A stretch of DNA of 64,000 nt from Ryuthela nishihirai (GCA_038380435.1 JAWZYU010000009.1:61099901-61163900); one strand, 5' to 3'. Positions 22,801 to 33,971 are shown, counted from the stretch's first letter. A program made the numbers and translations. The notes: generated by a model from the letters alone, not told the origin.

Positions 22801-23309
22801 CCCTACTACGTTTCCTACCTACAACTGATTTCACCTTGTATACTCTGAGGAGAAACTGTAAGTCTCGTAATTTAGTAATAAAACGTCACAGAAAATGTCT
22901 TGTTGGCAGGAAACACTTGAAAAAATTTTCTGAAAACATTTTGGTTTGGTCCTGACCGGGATCCAAACGCATGTCTCGCAGAAGCATCTCACTCAGGACG
23001 AAACCAATTTTTTTTCAACAAATTAAAACATTCCAGCTTCGTAATCTTATTTTTTGAACAATCTTAGTATTTCATGCATTACTAATCACGGGTTCAAGGG
23101 ACCTAAAGAAACATCTTGACAAATTGAAAGTGCTCAGAATTTAAAATGTAATACTCAGATTCACGCTGAAACCAGATATCTGTTCCTTGCCTTAAACTCG
23201 CATCGAAAATGTCTTTCCTAATTTATAAGTCCAGATTAAAAATTGTTGCGCTTGCATTTAAATTTTACAATCTTTTCAAGAATCAGAATCTATATAGAAA
23301 CTGACCTGC
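22801..23309. other. Anonymous sequence, possible minus-strand tRNA-like motif
   Basis: The segment 22940-23010 read on the minus strand gives gtcctgagtgagatgcttct followed by a B-box-like gtttggatcccggtc. It is flanked by ggtttggtcctg / aggacgaaacc in inverted order. An eroded SINE head is possible; no copy was found elsewhere. Confidence 0.3.
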
Positions 23310-23838
23310 CTAAGACACATTCCAGTGTATGATTGGCGATGCCCAACTATCTCAAGTAAGGATTCAGATACCCACGATGTCCTTTGATCAGGATTATCCA
23401 CCAGCTAATATAAGGCATCCTGTACCTCTGATCACTTAGGTCTGCCAATCCATAGGCAAACAGAAAACACGGCGGCATATTTTCCCTCAACAGAAGCCCA
23501 CTAACTAAGTGCAGAAAGTCCAGTATCCATAATCAAGTTCAAAGCCATAAACCATTCTAATCCAATGGGTATAAATGGTCAGACCAAGACCCTGTGAAGT
23601 TCACCACTTCTCAGCAGGGCAGAAAAAAAAGGAATGGTGGCCGCAGGTAAGCCAAATTGATCTGGCAGCCACCTCCTTCCGTTCTCTTCCAGAAGAGAAT
23701 ATGTCCTTTGAAAGGCATTAGCGACCTGCACCACGAGAAGTTGGGTTCGATCATTAGATGTTAGGTTCGGCCTGTTATGTGTAACAGCAACTGGAATTGG
23801 TACACAGGTCTCATTCCAGTGTATGCCTAACTACCATT
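23310..23838 (-). mobile_element. RTE-like LINE 5' UTR fragment
   Basis: Read on the minus strand this aligns with 27391-27930, the untranslated leader of the intact RTE-like LINE. Shared blocks, in order, include aatggtagttagg, cttctcgtggtgca, then agctggtggataatcctga, catcg, and acactggaa...gtctt. Numerous substitutions and short indels show that it is much older than the intact element. None of the ORF follows, which is unusual because LINE fragments normally lose the 5' end. Confidence 0.85.
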
Positions 23839-25744
23839 CTACTCTGGGGCACTGCCCCACCTAAAATAATCACAAAAAATAATAAACGAATTTTAAATTT
23901 GGTATTCATTATTGTCACATCTAAATCAACATATTTTTATATTCGTTCTGTGATCATTATTTGCCGTGTTATGCAGAAAATGCATAGAATTTACTTTACG
24001 AATCAGTACTAAGTTGTCTGCTTTAATTTTCATGATAAGAATTTTTCCAGTACAGTAACCGTCAGGAATCGTAATATTATTTATTATAACAATGACAATA
24101 ATGCGCATGCGTTGAAATGCAGTAGCGATGAATTTCCGGAGGTCAATCACCATTTTGTTGTGGCCCATGAGTCTTGATTATCTGATTCATCCAAAACAAC
24201 AAATAGTCGAAGATCTTGTTATCGACAGAAAATCATCTTTTCCTGTTCCAGGCTCAATAGGCCTAAAGTTTCATGGCAAAATATGTTTGAACCGAACTTG
24301 AACTGCGTTGCCAACTTTTTATCTTGCAATACAAGGAAATATTTTTATTTATGAACATTTTAAAAACAATATTAATTATTAATATATAAAATGTGTTGAG
24401 AATTTGGACTATAACAGAATACTAATCATATATTTTAACACAACATTTAATCAGTAATGGTAATTTAATAGCGTAAGTAACCATTGTTTATTTAACTTGC
24501 ACATCAAAGTTTTCCCAGTTCGATACCAGAAGCTCTCTAAGCGTTCATGTCATGATTTTGCATTTCATTTTATTACCATATTACATTTTTTTCTAAAATA
24601 AATTAATATGTGTAATAAAACATCTATATAAATGTTTAATAAATTAATATTGTAGTTAAATATAACCAAAATAAACACCTTTTCAAGTGATAATTTACGA
24701 CGAGTAATTCAATTTAAAATAATAAATATAAATTTCTATCGGAACAAAGTCAGAAAAAAATTGTAAACTATTAGACATATTTTTCACGAATAGTTTTTCT
24801 TTGAAATACCACTAGCAAGGAGAGGAAAACATATATATTAGCTAATTATTACAGGGCAGGGGCAAAATATTGAATTGAAATATAAAGGGCAAGAGCTATT
24901 TTCCGTTTTTTTTTTTTTGCTAAATAATTCGTTTCGATAAAAGACAAAAAGAAAGAACATATGCATTATGGAACATATTTTTCAGTCCGATTCAGTTCAA
25001 TAAAGGCATCTACGCAATAATGTTTCTAAATCCGGGCCTGCCTGTGTTAGGCAGCCCCGCAACCCCCACCCACCCACCCACCAAAAACTTTAGTCATGAG
25101 CTGCTACTGTAATTGATATTGAAGCAACAAGCCCCATCTTAAGAATACGTCCGTAAAGTGTATCAGATTGCATAAAAGAGTAGAAATTATTATCTTTAAT
25201 ATCAGATAACAGTCTCGTTTACAGCATGAGAACGCTTAGATGTGAAATGCTTTTTTTAGCAAATCACGTGATTTTCTTTCAGTATTGTTTTTGTTTTAAC
25301 TTTAAGCAAGATGCTCGTTTCAAATTGGGTTCATTATTTCGGACTTATACTTCACTAAAACATATTCCGTAGTTTTTCTGTCGTAAACAAGTCGCGATAC
25401 TATGTTTTTATTCACATTCCGTTGGCAGTTCATTTAGTGCAAAAAACCTTCAATTTCACGAGGCTACGGAGCTCTATATTTTTACTGTTTTTATCATTAA
25501 CGTTTAATTTTAAAAATAATATTTTTTATAAATATGTCAATATATAGATAGAGACAGATAGTGGCAATAATGACATGCGCTAAAATGCCATATAAAATAC
25601 ACAGCAGTGTAGCTAATACCTCTCTCACTTTTAAGAATCTACGAATGAACGTGGCAAAATAGGAGAATAAACTTAGACTAATCAATAAATATTAAATCCA
25701 CTGTTGGCTTTGAAGTCAAAAAACAGTTGTGTATAAAAAATTAG
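23839..25744. other. AT-rich sequence, possible MITE debris near 24852-25044
   Basis: No gene is supported. The pair cagggcagg (24852-24860) and the complement of cctgcctg (25037-25044) resembles worn hAT-like ends. The adjoining octamers do not match, so it is not called as an element. A (cccacc)n-like run lies at 25064-25083. Confidence 0.4.
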
Positions 25745-25937
25745 TTTTGCCGATGAACGGGATTCGAACTCACGTTTTTCCAAATATTAAGAGCACTAAA
25801 CGAACTCCTGCTCCATTATTCATCCACTAATGAGACTTATCAGCCTCCCTTCTTTGGCCCTCCTAGCCCCACCTGTGATCGGAGAAAGCAACCCTACTTG
25901 TAATGTTGCGCTGAATTTGGCCGGCAAAACTATTTCT
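25745..25937 (-). mobile_element. Possible tRNA-like SINE or small TIR element
   Basis: On the minus strand a B-box-like gagttcgaatcccgttcat lies at 25756-25774, near the minus-strand 3' edge. The region is bounded by tagttttgccg (25743-25753) and its complement cggcaaaacta (25922-25932). Whether the terminal pair or the tRNA resemblance is the real signal cannot be settled from one copy. Confidence 0.35.
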
Positions 25938-27162
25938 TAAAAACTAAACTTAAGCTATGCAAGAGTTGTTCCTCTGTAACATTTGCGATGATAATGAAAC
26001 TTGGCCATTTTTTTTCTTTAAGCGATATAACAGGAAATTTAGTGTTTTTGATTCCAGGTGCTTATTGATTATAAGTATTTTGTAAATAATATATGGTTAG
26101 ATGAGTTTACACACCTTCTGATATATGGAGAGATTGATTTGTTTTCTCTACATTCCCCTTATAAAGAATAAAATATTTTCATTCCAAAGAACTGAAGAAA
26201 TGGGAGCCATCTAAACCGAGGTTTGATAGATATTGACAAACAGAATCTTTTTGGAAATGAACTTCAATGGATATATTCAATAAATTTTGCTTAACCCTTT
26301 CAGGACCATAAGGTTTCTAAGAGTAAATATTAGTATGTAACTGTTTATTTTAGTTTGTTTAGACGAAAAATAAATAAAAATCATAAGAAAAATACATAAC
26401 AATGTGTAGTTTTTTTGGAATTTTATGGGAAATATTTTTCCCAATGGACTATAAAGGTAACACAAATTATAGTTAGGCTTATTATGCAATGTCTTTTATT
26501 TATTGGTTTATTAGAACAAAATGTTAACTAAAATAATACAAAATTATGAAATAAAATTACTATACAAAATGATGTGCTAATTATGATATTCTGCGAAGCA
26601 ATTTCTTTTGGTAGTGAGGCAAAGATGGACATTGCACATAATACATATATTATGGGTCCTGACAGTTCTGTTTTTGTTTTCTAAACGTTCCCGTTTACGT
26701 AATTGCGTTCGGCATACGTTCTATTTTGACATTCTGTATAAAAAATGCAGACAAGGTTAGAATTAATTACGACAATCACCAATGTTAAAATGGGAAAAAT
26801 GTTTCCCTTAGTCGTGAAAGGGTTAATACACATCTGTATCCAAAACTAACATAGAATGTGGTTGTATTTCTCTAATCTAAATATTCATGAAGGTGTTATT
26901 TTTATCTATATCTTGTTAAAGCTTCAATCTTAAACCATTAGCACTTTTAGCGTTTTATTTTAACATTTCCTTACCCGTATCTATAATATTACCAACAAAT
27001 ATGTGGTCTGCAATCCAGATTGAATTTTTCAAATGCAGTCCACGATATGACTGAATTATTAATGATCTAATCATATTAAAATATTGTTCATGAGAGCTAT
27101 AAATGATTTACATACAATTTTATACTTGTCTTTGGCCTACCAGACATTCGATTTATTAATAT
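25938..27162. other. AT-rich sequence, no gene recognised
   Basis: No supported gene. A local inverted relationship joins cccttt-caggac at 26294-26306 (with gaaatatttttcccaatgg at 26430) to gggaaaaatgtttcccttag and gtcgtgaaagggtt at 26791-26822. This might mark an old TIR element, but its ends were not resolved. Confidence 0.4.
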
Positions 27163-27350
27163 CCTTTAGTGGTTAGCACGCTTGGTTACTGATCTAAGGG
27201 ACCAGGGTTCGAGCCCCGGGTAAGGCATGATTGTTTGTGTCGTTTTTCTGCTGAGGGCCTGCCATCCTCTCAGACCTTCTACTATGGCATATAAATTGAC
27301 AGGCTCCTGTCAGACCTCTGTGGCAAGCAGCTGCTTGAGGGGGTACATAT
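27163..27350 (+). mobile_element. SINE2, best copy
   Basis: tRNA-like head tttagtggttagcacgcttg with A box, B box gggttcgagccccgg at 27206-27220, body ctgctgagggcctgccatcc and tcctgtcagacctctgtgg, 3' end caagcagctgcttgaggggg. It lies about 40 bp upstream of the RTE-like LINE in the same orientation. It is independent of the LINE ORF and would be transcribed from its own internal promoter. Confidence 0.85.
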
Positions 27351-27933
27351 TTATTTTATTTAAAATATATATTTATTTTTATTTAAAGTCTGTAAATGGT
27401 AGCTAGGTAGTCACTGGAAGGAGAGCTATGCACCAATCCCCTGTGATGATGCATAGAACCGGCCAGGCCTAGCACCTAATGTCCAACCCCGCCTTCTCGT
27501 GGTGCGGACCGTTAGTAACTTTCAAAAGAGATACTCTCTTGTGGAAGTGAACGGAAGGGGAGGGCTGCCAGATTAGTGTGGCCTACTGATCTGGACAACT
27601 ATGGCTACTTTTCTTTTTTTTCTACCCTGCTGAGGAGTGGTCAACCACACAGGGTCCTGGTGCTGACCATATAAACCTACTGGACTGGACAGATATATGG
27701 CTCTGAGCTTGATTATGGATCCTGATTTTGCTGCACTGGTGGGCTTCTGTGGAGGGAAAATCTTCCGCTGTGTTTTCTTTTTGTTTGTGGGTTGACAGCC
27801 CCAAGTGAATAGATCCACAGGATATGTTTATCAGCTGGTGGATAATCCTGAGCAGAAGTCATCGCAGGCACCTGAACTCTTTGCTTCTATTGGCATCGTC
27901 AAATTCTACATTGGAGGAAGTCTTCCAGTGTAG

Positions 27934-30900
27934 ATGGCTTCAGCCTTTAGTAGTGGGGGAACGTGTCTTTGCCCCATGTCTGCGATTAGGGGGCTGTTTG
28001 ATATTGTCGGCATTCCCTCTCTCAATAAACATAGTTTCTTTAAACATCCCACTAACCATTTTCTCTCCATAGGTAGTTGGAATGTGAGGACTCTGCACAG
28101 AGCTTTTTCTCTTGATGTCCTCACACAAGAATTCCACCGTTATAATTTAGATATTCTCGGCTTGCAAGAGACCAGATGGACAGATAAAGGTCAGATTCTT
28201 AAAAATAATCTTAAATTTCTCTTTTCAGGGAGGGACGACAAAAAGCATCACCAAGGCGTGGGTCTGCTTCTCAGCAGACACGCTAGTGATGCTCTTCTAG
28301 GATATGAGTGCATTAATGAAAGGTTTCTTACAGCAAAATTTCAGACAAGCGTTAAAGACTTGAATGTTATCTGCTGTTATGCCCCCACTGAGGATGCCGA
28401 TGAGGATGAGAAGGATAGGTTTTATGAACAACTTCAGGATATTTTGAATTCTGTCAAGAAAGGAGATATTACCCTTGTTCTTGGTGGCTTCAATGCCAAA
28501 GTTGGTACTGACTCTGACCTTTGGGGAGGAGTAATAGGCCCTTTTGGTATTGGTAGCTGCAATAGCAATGGGCAACGTCTCCTACAGGTAAGTAAACTCA
28601 ATGGATTCAGAATAACTAACACTTATTACAAACACCGCGACATACATAAGTACACATGGGTTTCACCTGATGGGCTGCATAAGAATATGATTGATTACAT
28701 ATTAATTAACAGCAAATGGACTAGTTCTGTTAGGAATACCAGGGCATATAGGGGAGCTGAAATTGGATCTGACCATTACCTTGTTAAAAGTGTGTTGCAA
28801 CTTAAACTTAAAAAGTGTTGTGCTAGGGTTAAAAAATTTACTTTTAATACTGAAGCTCTGAAAGATCCAGTTATAGCCAAAGCTTACCATGATAGGTTAC
28901 TTAGTCATTATGACAGTCATGGTTTGCTTACTACTGAAGTTGAGGAAGAATGGGATCATTTTAAACAGGCTTTTTTGGACACTAACAGTACTCTTTTAGG
29001 AAAAAAGGAGCAGAAGAGGCAAAATTATCTGAGTGATAAGGCACTTGAGCTTATTTCGGAAAGAAAGAACTGCAGGAATGCCCTTAATCAATACCCTACT
29101 AGTCCTAATAGAAAGCATTACAGAGACCTTAATAAACTTGTAAAGGATCAGTTAGCTGCTGATAAAAATTTTTGGCTTGATGGTTTGGCTGACAAAGCCG
29201 AGGAAGCAGTTAGACAGCACAACAGCAGAGAGCTGTACCAGATAGTTAATGTTTTGTGTGGTAGAAAACGGACAGGCATACAAGGATTGAAGGATAAACA
29301 AGGTAAGGTTATAGAAGGGGAGGATTCTGTCATGGCTAGGTGGGCTGAGCATTTCAGTGATGTTCTAAACAATGTAGTTAGTTCTACTCCCATTGTTTGC
29401 AATGATGATAGATGCATTGGTGGCTTTAATGTTGGCCCTATAACACAATCTGAAGTTAGTTTGGCTGTTTCTAAACTTAAACTTCATAAATCCCCAGGGG
29501 TAGATGAAATTACTACGGAAATGCTTAGAGCTGGGAATGTTTCGGTTACCACTTGGATGACTGAAATTCTGAATATCTTTTATGATAAAGGCATGGTTCC
29601 TAAGGATTTTACCAGAGCTATTGTTATCCCTATTTTCAAAAAAGGTGATCGCAGTTCTTGTGATAACTATAGGGGTATCAGCCTACTCTCTGTTCCAGGT
29701 AAAGTTCTTTCCATGATTGTGCTTAATAGAATTAAGAATCTGGTTGACAGGCAATTGCGTGATGAGCAATGTGGATTCAGAAGTGGTAGGGGATGTGTAG
29801 ATCAGATATTTTCACTTAGGCAGATTCTTGAGAAGTGTTTAGAGTTTCAGAAACCTTTGGTTGCTAGCTTTGTTGATTTCAAAAAGGCTTTCGACTCTGT
29901 TGATCGTCATAATTTGTGGTTGATTGTGAGATCATATGGTATACCTGACAAGTTAGTTAACATTATGAAAGCTCTCTATAATAACACTGAGTCGTGTGTG
30001 AGAGTTGGTAAGGCTTGTAGCAATTGGTTTAGCATTACTTCTGGTGTTCGACAAGGGTGCATTTTGTCTCCTTTTCTCTTTAGCTTGGTTATTGATTATG
30101 TTATGCGAAATTCACTTCAAGGGAAAGATTTTGGCCTTAAATGGGCTGGAGATACTAAAATTTCTGATTTAGATTATGCTGATGATTTAGCTCTTTTGGC
30201 AAATGATGTTGATGAGATGAACTCTTTCATTCGAGCCGTTGATGAGACTGGTAGTAGAGTAGGTTTGGTTATAAACAGAGAGAAAACTAAAGTGATGAAA
30301 ATTGGTCAGGCAGGCTGTGATTCAGTTAATCTGAATGGTTGCAGTCTTGAGCAGGTGTCACAGTTTAATTATCTTGGGAGCTATGTAACAGATAATGGTG
30401 ATGTGCGGCATGAGATTAACAGACGAATAGGGATTGCTGCTGGGACTTTTAAGAATCTATGGAGAGTGTGGAGAAATAGGCGTATACACCTAAAGACTAA
30501 AATTAGACTGTATAATAGTTTGGTTCTTTCTAGGGTTAGTTATGGTAGTGAAACTTGGACACTTTGTAAACAAGATAACAGGAAACTAGATGCTTTTGAT
30601 TCCAGATGCTTACGCAGTATCTTGGGCATTAGGTGGTTCAACTTTGTAACTAATGATGAGATTAGGAAAAGGAGTTTGCAACCTCCTTTAAGCAGCATAT
30701 TGTGCAGAGAGAGACTCCGTTGGTTTGGCCATGTTGCCCGTATGAATAATTATAGATTGGCGAATAGGGTTATGAACAGTGTGCCTAAAGGCCTCAGAAA
30801 GAAGGGGAGACCTAGGATGCGGTGGGCAGACAATGTCAAACAGGACCTTGTTAGAATTGGTGTGCAGTGGCCAGATGCAGTAGATGTAGCTCAGGATAGA

Positions 30901-30945
30901 CTTGCTTGGAGAACTAAATTGCACGGTCTGGTTGGACCTCCGTAG
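27934..30945 (+). CDS. RTE-like LINE ORF: endonuclease and reverse transcriptase, 1,003 aa
   Basis: The protein would nick target DNA and reverse transcribe its own mRNA there. Residues about 45-290 form an APE-type endonuclease: SWNVRTL, GLQETRW (Glu near 79), YAPTED and SDH (Asp280, His281). The catalytic GDFN block reads GGFN, with Gly at 185 in place of the Asp. By analogy with APE1 and L1 endonuclease this should impair nicking. Reverse transcriptase follows: CGFRSGRG, motif A FVDFKKAFD (Asp648), motif B GVRQGCILSP, motif C YADD (748-751) and motif D GLVINREKTK. The C-terminus (RRWFGHVARM, GRPRMRWADNVKQDL) is typical of RTE-type proteins. The first ATG is used; a start at a later Met near the endonuclease is possible. 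No frameshifts or stops. Confidence 0.92.
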   Translation: MASAFSSGGTCLCPMSAIRGLFDIVGIPSLNKHSFFKHPTNHFLSIGSWNVRTLHRAFSLDVLTQEFHRYNLDILGLQETRWTDKGQILKNNLKFLFSGRDDKKHHQGVGLLLSRHASDALLGYECINERFLTAKFQTSVKDLNVICCYAPTEDADEDEKDRFYEQLQDILNSVKKGDITLVLGGFNAKVGTDSDLWGGVIGPFGIGSCNSNGQRLLQVSKLNGFRITNTYYKHRDIHKYTWVSPDGLHKNMIDYILINSKWTSSVRNTRAYRGAEIGSDHYLVKSVLQLKLKKCCARVKKFTFNTEALKDPVIAKAYHDRLLSHYDSHGLLTTEVEEEWDHFKQAFLDTNSTLLGKKEQKRQNYLSDKALELISERKNCRNALNQYPTSPNRKHYRDLNKLVKDQLAADKNFWLDGLADKAEEAVRQHNSRELYQIVNVLCGRKRTGIQGLKDKQGKVIEGEDSVMARWAEHFSDVLNNVVSSTPIVCNDDRCIGGFNVGPITQSEVSLAVSKLKLHKSPGVDEITTEMLRAGNVSVTTWMTEILNIFYDKGMVPKDFTRAIVIPIFKKGDRSSCDNYRGISLLSVPGKVLSMIVLNRIKNLVDRQLRDEQCGFRSGRGCVDQIFSLRQILEKCLEFQKPLVASFVDFKKAFDSVDRHNLWLIVRSYGIPDKLVNIMKALYNNTESCVRVGKACSNWFSITSGVRQGCILSPFLFSLVIDYVMRNSLQGKDFGLKWAGDTKISDLDYADDLALLANDVDEMNSFIRAVDETGSRVGLVINREKTKVMKIGQAGCDSVNLNGCSLEQVSQFNYLGSYVTDNGDVRHEINRRIGIAAGTFKNLWRVWRNRRIHLKTKIRLYNSLVLSRVSYGSETWTLCKQDNRKLDAFDSRCLRSILGIRWFNFVTNDEIRKRSLQPPLSSILCRERLRWFGHVARMNNYRLANRVMNSVPKGLRKKGRPRMRWADNVKQDLVRIGVQWPDAVDVAQDRLAWRTKLHGLVGPP

Positions 30946-30960
30946 CCCATGGCTGCTTGA

Positions 30961-30980
30961 GGATGATGATGATGATGATA
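30961..30980 (+). repeat. (GAT)n tail of the RTE-like LINE
   Basis: Six GAT triplets follow gctgcttgag directly. The triplet tail is the expected 3' terminus for an RTE element, which ends in simple repeats instead of poly-A. Confidence 0.85.
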
Positions 30981-31199
30981 CTCATAAAAACATACATAAA
31001 GTCACTATAGTGTCTAGTTCCTTTAACTATTAATTATGCATCTATTTGATTTCTTTCAGAATTATCGTTTCATTTTACTTAAAAGCACTCAGGTTCAGAA
31101 GCTTAATTATGCTGAATGCAATACAAACTTTCAATATTATTTTTCTTTAATTTAATTATACAAATACTAAGCATTAATCATATTTCTTTTTTAAAAATT

Positions 31200-32440
31200 T
31201 TATACATTTGATTTTTGAGTTATTTAAGAAAAAGAGAATGTTTTTCTTTCGCAGTCTGTCCATCTCTAGATATTCAGCTTTTTCGTTTTTAGTGAACATA
31301 TTAAAATTTTAGTGGGTTGGATAAATGTTGATGAAATATCACAATTTCCTAACAGCTCTAATAAGAACAGTTAGCTGAAAAACCTTAATATCGCAGTGAG
31401 AGGAATTAGAATCCACCCTTCACAATTATGCGACAGTCGCGCTGACCACTACACCATCAGTCAACAACATTTGTTTCCCCTGCGATATATAAACATTCTG
31501 GCATAGTATTTAATTCTCCCGTGGTGCCATCTATGTCGAGAATGTTGCATCATATGATATAATTTAATGGTTTCTCATTCACGCTCATGCCATTAAATCA
31601 ATAATTCCATAATAAAGACTCTCAGAAAATGTCCCATTATACACAAGACTCATGAAATATTTAGCTGAAAATTTTTAGTGTCGCCGTGAGTGAGATTCGA
31701 ACCCAACTCACGGCGAAACTTAATTTTCTCAGTTACTATCTCAGTTTTCTTCATTACTATTTTCATGAATCCCATGTCTATAGGACATCTGTGATATTTT
31801 ACTACTGTTGATTTGATTGAGCTAAATATGGTTGTTTGTTTGGAGTTTTATCGAGCAAGTCCAAAAGATAAAGATTAAAATTTGAAACAAATATTGCAAA
31901 CGATCTATTGATGCGAGAAATTAAGTTTCAGCGATAGAGAATAATGGTCAAGAGGTGTTCGTTGACAGAAAACATTTTCCCACGTGAGTAGTAAAAGAAA
32001 ACCATTTTAATATATATATATATCAAAAATCATTTTTTGTGATTTATAGGTATTAATCAAATATTACTATTTGCATTTCCTCAATTAGTTCTAATTTCTA
32101 CTGTTAGGGGTGCAAAGTGGGAAAAATTAAAAAGAAATCCATTCTGTTTGAAAACGAGCATTATATATTTCCAGAAGGCGATATGCTAATTTTCTATTTC
32201 TGTTTTACAGGTATTAGTAAAACATTCACATTTGCATTTTATGCAATACATTATTAGAACATTAATTAGATCGAATTTGCACTGTCAGTGGGTATTAAAA
32301 TTGGAAAATAAAAAGTCTTCATTCTCTTTGATAGCGAGAATTCCATATTTGCTAGAGTTATGTTATTTTTCTAGTTTATAAGTAACATTTTTTTTATGTA
32401 GCATCTCACTATCCAAATATAATCGATCCTGAATATAATT
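31200..32440 (+). repeat. RepA dispersed repeat, copy at 31-32 kb
   Basis: The copy contains cgcagtctgtccatctctag, tgggttggataaatgttgat, gaaatatcacaa, then aatattgcaaacgatctat and tctgtttgaaaacgagc. These match blocks in the same order at 36440-38070 (tgtagtctgtctgcctatcc, gatagatattgatgaaatat, aatattgcaaacgatgtatt, tatttgaaaacgagatt). The sequence near 32100-32400 appears as two worn tandem subunits. There is no coding frame. Minus-strand copies lie at 55430, 56460 and 63310. Confidence 0.65.
31385..31712 (-). mobile_element. Two tRNA-like SINE heads on the minus strand
   Basis: Both 31385-31470 and 31660-31712 contain ttagctgaaaa followed by a cg-cgtgag block and a B-box-like motif (complements ggattctaattcctctcact and gttcgaatctcactcacg). 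The first also shows an A-box-like tagtggtcagcgcga on the minus strand. The shared order makes them copies of one short tRNA-related repeat lying inside RepA. Confidence 0.5.
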
Positions 32441-33311
32441 ATTACAGAGAATGCAAAATTCAAACGTAAAAAGATTTATTAATAGATAATAGAGATGCAA
32501 TATTTAAAATATATATATATGGAACTTGACAAGATATATAATAAGCATATGAAACTTGAAAGAAATATTCCTAGGAAATGTGCATCGAAACCATCGAGTT
32601 TTACTCTTCCTGAAAAAGAAATTGACTGCAAGAAAAACATTCTTTTAGTACAGTGAAAAATTATACTAAAGTTAGAAAACCGCATGATTTTGATACGTGA
32701 AACTAATTTTAAAGAACATCAGATTTGGCAGCTTATACTATACTTTTGAAAACCTAACTGAAAATAATAATAAAAAGAGTGTCTGGAGTATTCTATGTTC
32801 AGTTCTGTGATATCTAGGGTTGTCTTTGTTTGCTTGTTTTTTTTCTCGTGTCTTACAAAGGATTTTCCTCATTGCATTTCCAGTTCTTTGATGCTCCAGG
32901 ATTCATGTTTAAGATCTCGCCAGGCGATGTGATATGTCACTGGGCAGACATTCAGACACATTATCTTTCTTAGCGTTCTAAAAATATTAGACAGCGATAG
33001 GTTACGGTCTGTAGCATCGCTACTTTCTGTCCTTTTCACTGCCTAGTAGCTGAAATAATTCCTTTCCACTTTTTCGAAGTTTGAAAAATGTCAAAAAAAG
33101 TCTGAGATTGCAATCTTATTTTGGGTCGCGTGGAATGCGAATTTTCTAACTACTGCAAAACAAATTAGAAATTTAGAAGCACGAGAAAACTGCGTGTAGT
33201 TGAAAATAAATAACGTGTTAAATAATGATTATTTTTGTCTTCTTATTTCTGTGTTTCAATGCCAAAAAATTCGAAAAGCAGATTACAAATTGTATATTAA
33301 TAATAATAAAT
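32441..33311. other. AT-rich sequence, no gene recognised
   Basis: Short frames only. Nothing supportable. Confidence 0.45.
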
Positions 33312-33490
33312 AGCCTTAACTGGCATAATGGTTAGGCAGCTAGCGACTGTTTGTGTGTTGTGTTAGCTCTAACTAAGGCAGTGTTCATCAGTGACTTCGG
33401 TCTTGGTAGGGCATGTCCTTGTATGAGAAGGCCTGTAAAAGCTAGCAGTAGCTTCTAGAATTTTTCTCTGTCCTATATGTCGCAAATAAA
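33312..33490 (+). mobile_element. SINE4-type tRNA-like short retroelement
   Basis: Head ttaactggcataatggttag then gcagctagcgactg with an A-box-like core, body cggtcttggtagggcatgtc, and 3' part gaatttttctctgtcctata ending in an A-rich tail (aaataaaaaaaataataata). Its 3' half matches 2330-2395. The A-rich tail supports a retrotransposed origin. Confidence 0.5.
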
Positions 33491-33584
33491 AAAAATAATA
33501 ATATAACATACACTGAGAAAGTGTATGTTATTAGGAACACCACCCTTCGTCACACGTTCATTCCAACAGTAATACGTCATGTGA

Positions 33585-33971
33585 TGGGGTGGGGGTGGCT
33601 CAGTCGGTAGCGCGCCAGGCTCGTAATCTGTAGTTCCCAGGTTCGAGTATCAGCTGGGTCAGTGTTGAGATTTATCTCCGAAAAATTCCCCGCCCTGCCC
33701 ACGGTCAGTAGGGGACACCGATGGGCTTGGAAAGGTCGCCGTCCGTCGGAGGGGACGTTAAGCCGTGGTCCCGTGTGCGAGAGAGACATACCCTGTGCAC
33801 GTTAAAGAACACGCTGGATGGCCTTGACGGGAGGCTAACATCTGTCTCCCAACAGCTGTTCCAGTGAGTCCCCTCCCCCAACCTTCTCTGAGCCTTCGGG
33901 TCCATGCGACCTGGCCATTTAGCCCATGGTGTGCAAAAAAGTGCCGCTCAGAGGTAAAACAACCCAACCCA
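33585..33971 (+). mobile_element. SINE1, full length, 387 bp, with 11-bp target duplication
   Basis: Internal RNA polymerase III promoter: A box tggctcagtcggtagcgcgc and B box aggttcgagtatc. The body includes ccctgcccacggtcagtagg, gttaaagaacacgctggatg and ctcccaacagctgttccagt. The 3' end is aggtaaaacaacccaaccca. The target duplication acgtcatgtga is exact at 33574-33584 and 33972-33982. It is inserted in a Tc1-like element, so it is younger than that Tc1. Frames on the minus strand across it (33577-34069) are by-products. Confidence 0.95.

Larger units (their letters stand above)
27391..31003 (+). mobile_element. RTE-like non-LTR retrotransposon, apparently full length
   Basis: The element consists of a leader of about 540 bp, a single intact ORF (27934-30945), a 3' UTR of only about 15 bp, and a (GAT)n tail. 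A very short 3' UTR ending in simple triplet repeats is characteristic of the RTE clade. The leader is confirmed as part of the element by the minus-strand copy at 23310-23838. A candidate 7-bp target duplication taaagtc lies at 27384-27390 and 30997-31003. If that is correct, the element includes the 16 bp after the triplets. Low divergence of the ORF (no stop or frameshift in 1,003 codons) marks it as the youngest LINE in the window. Confidence 0.8.

Noticed and set aside
24852..25044. A fourth hAT-type MITE (cagggcagg ... cctgcctg)
   Set aside because: The flanking octamers (aattatta and tgttaggc) do not match and the end similarity is short.
28297..29417. Minus-strand frames of 62-92 codons inside the LINE ORF
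   Set aside because: Shadows of the intact 1,003-codon plus-strand reverse transcriptase ORF.
33597..33670. A true tRNA gene
   Set aside because: The A and B boxes belong to the head of SINE1, which is repeated many times. The sequence does not fold into a full cloverleaf and is joined to the SINE body.
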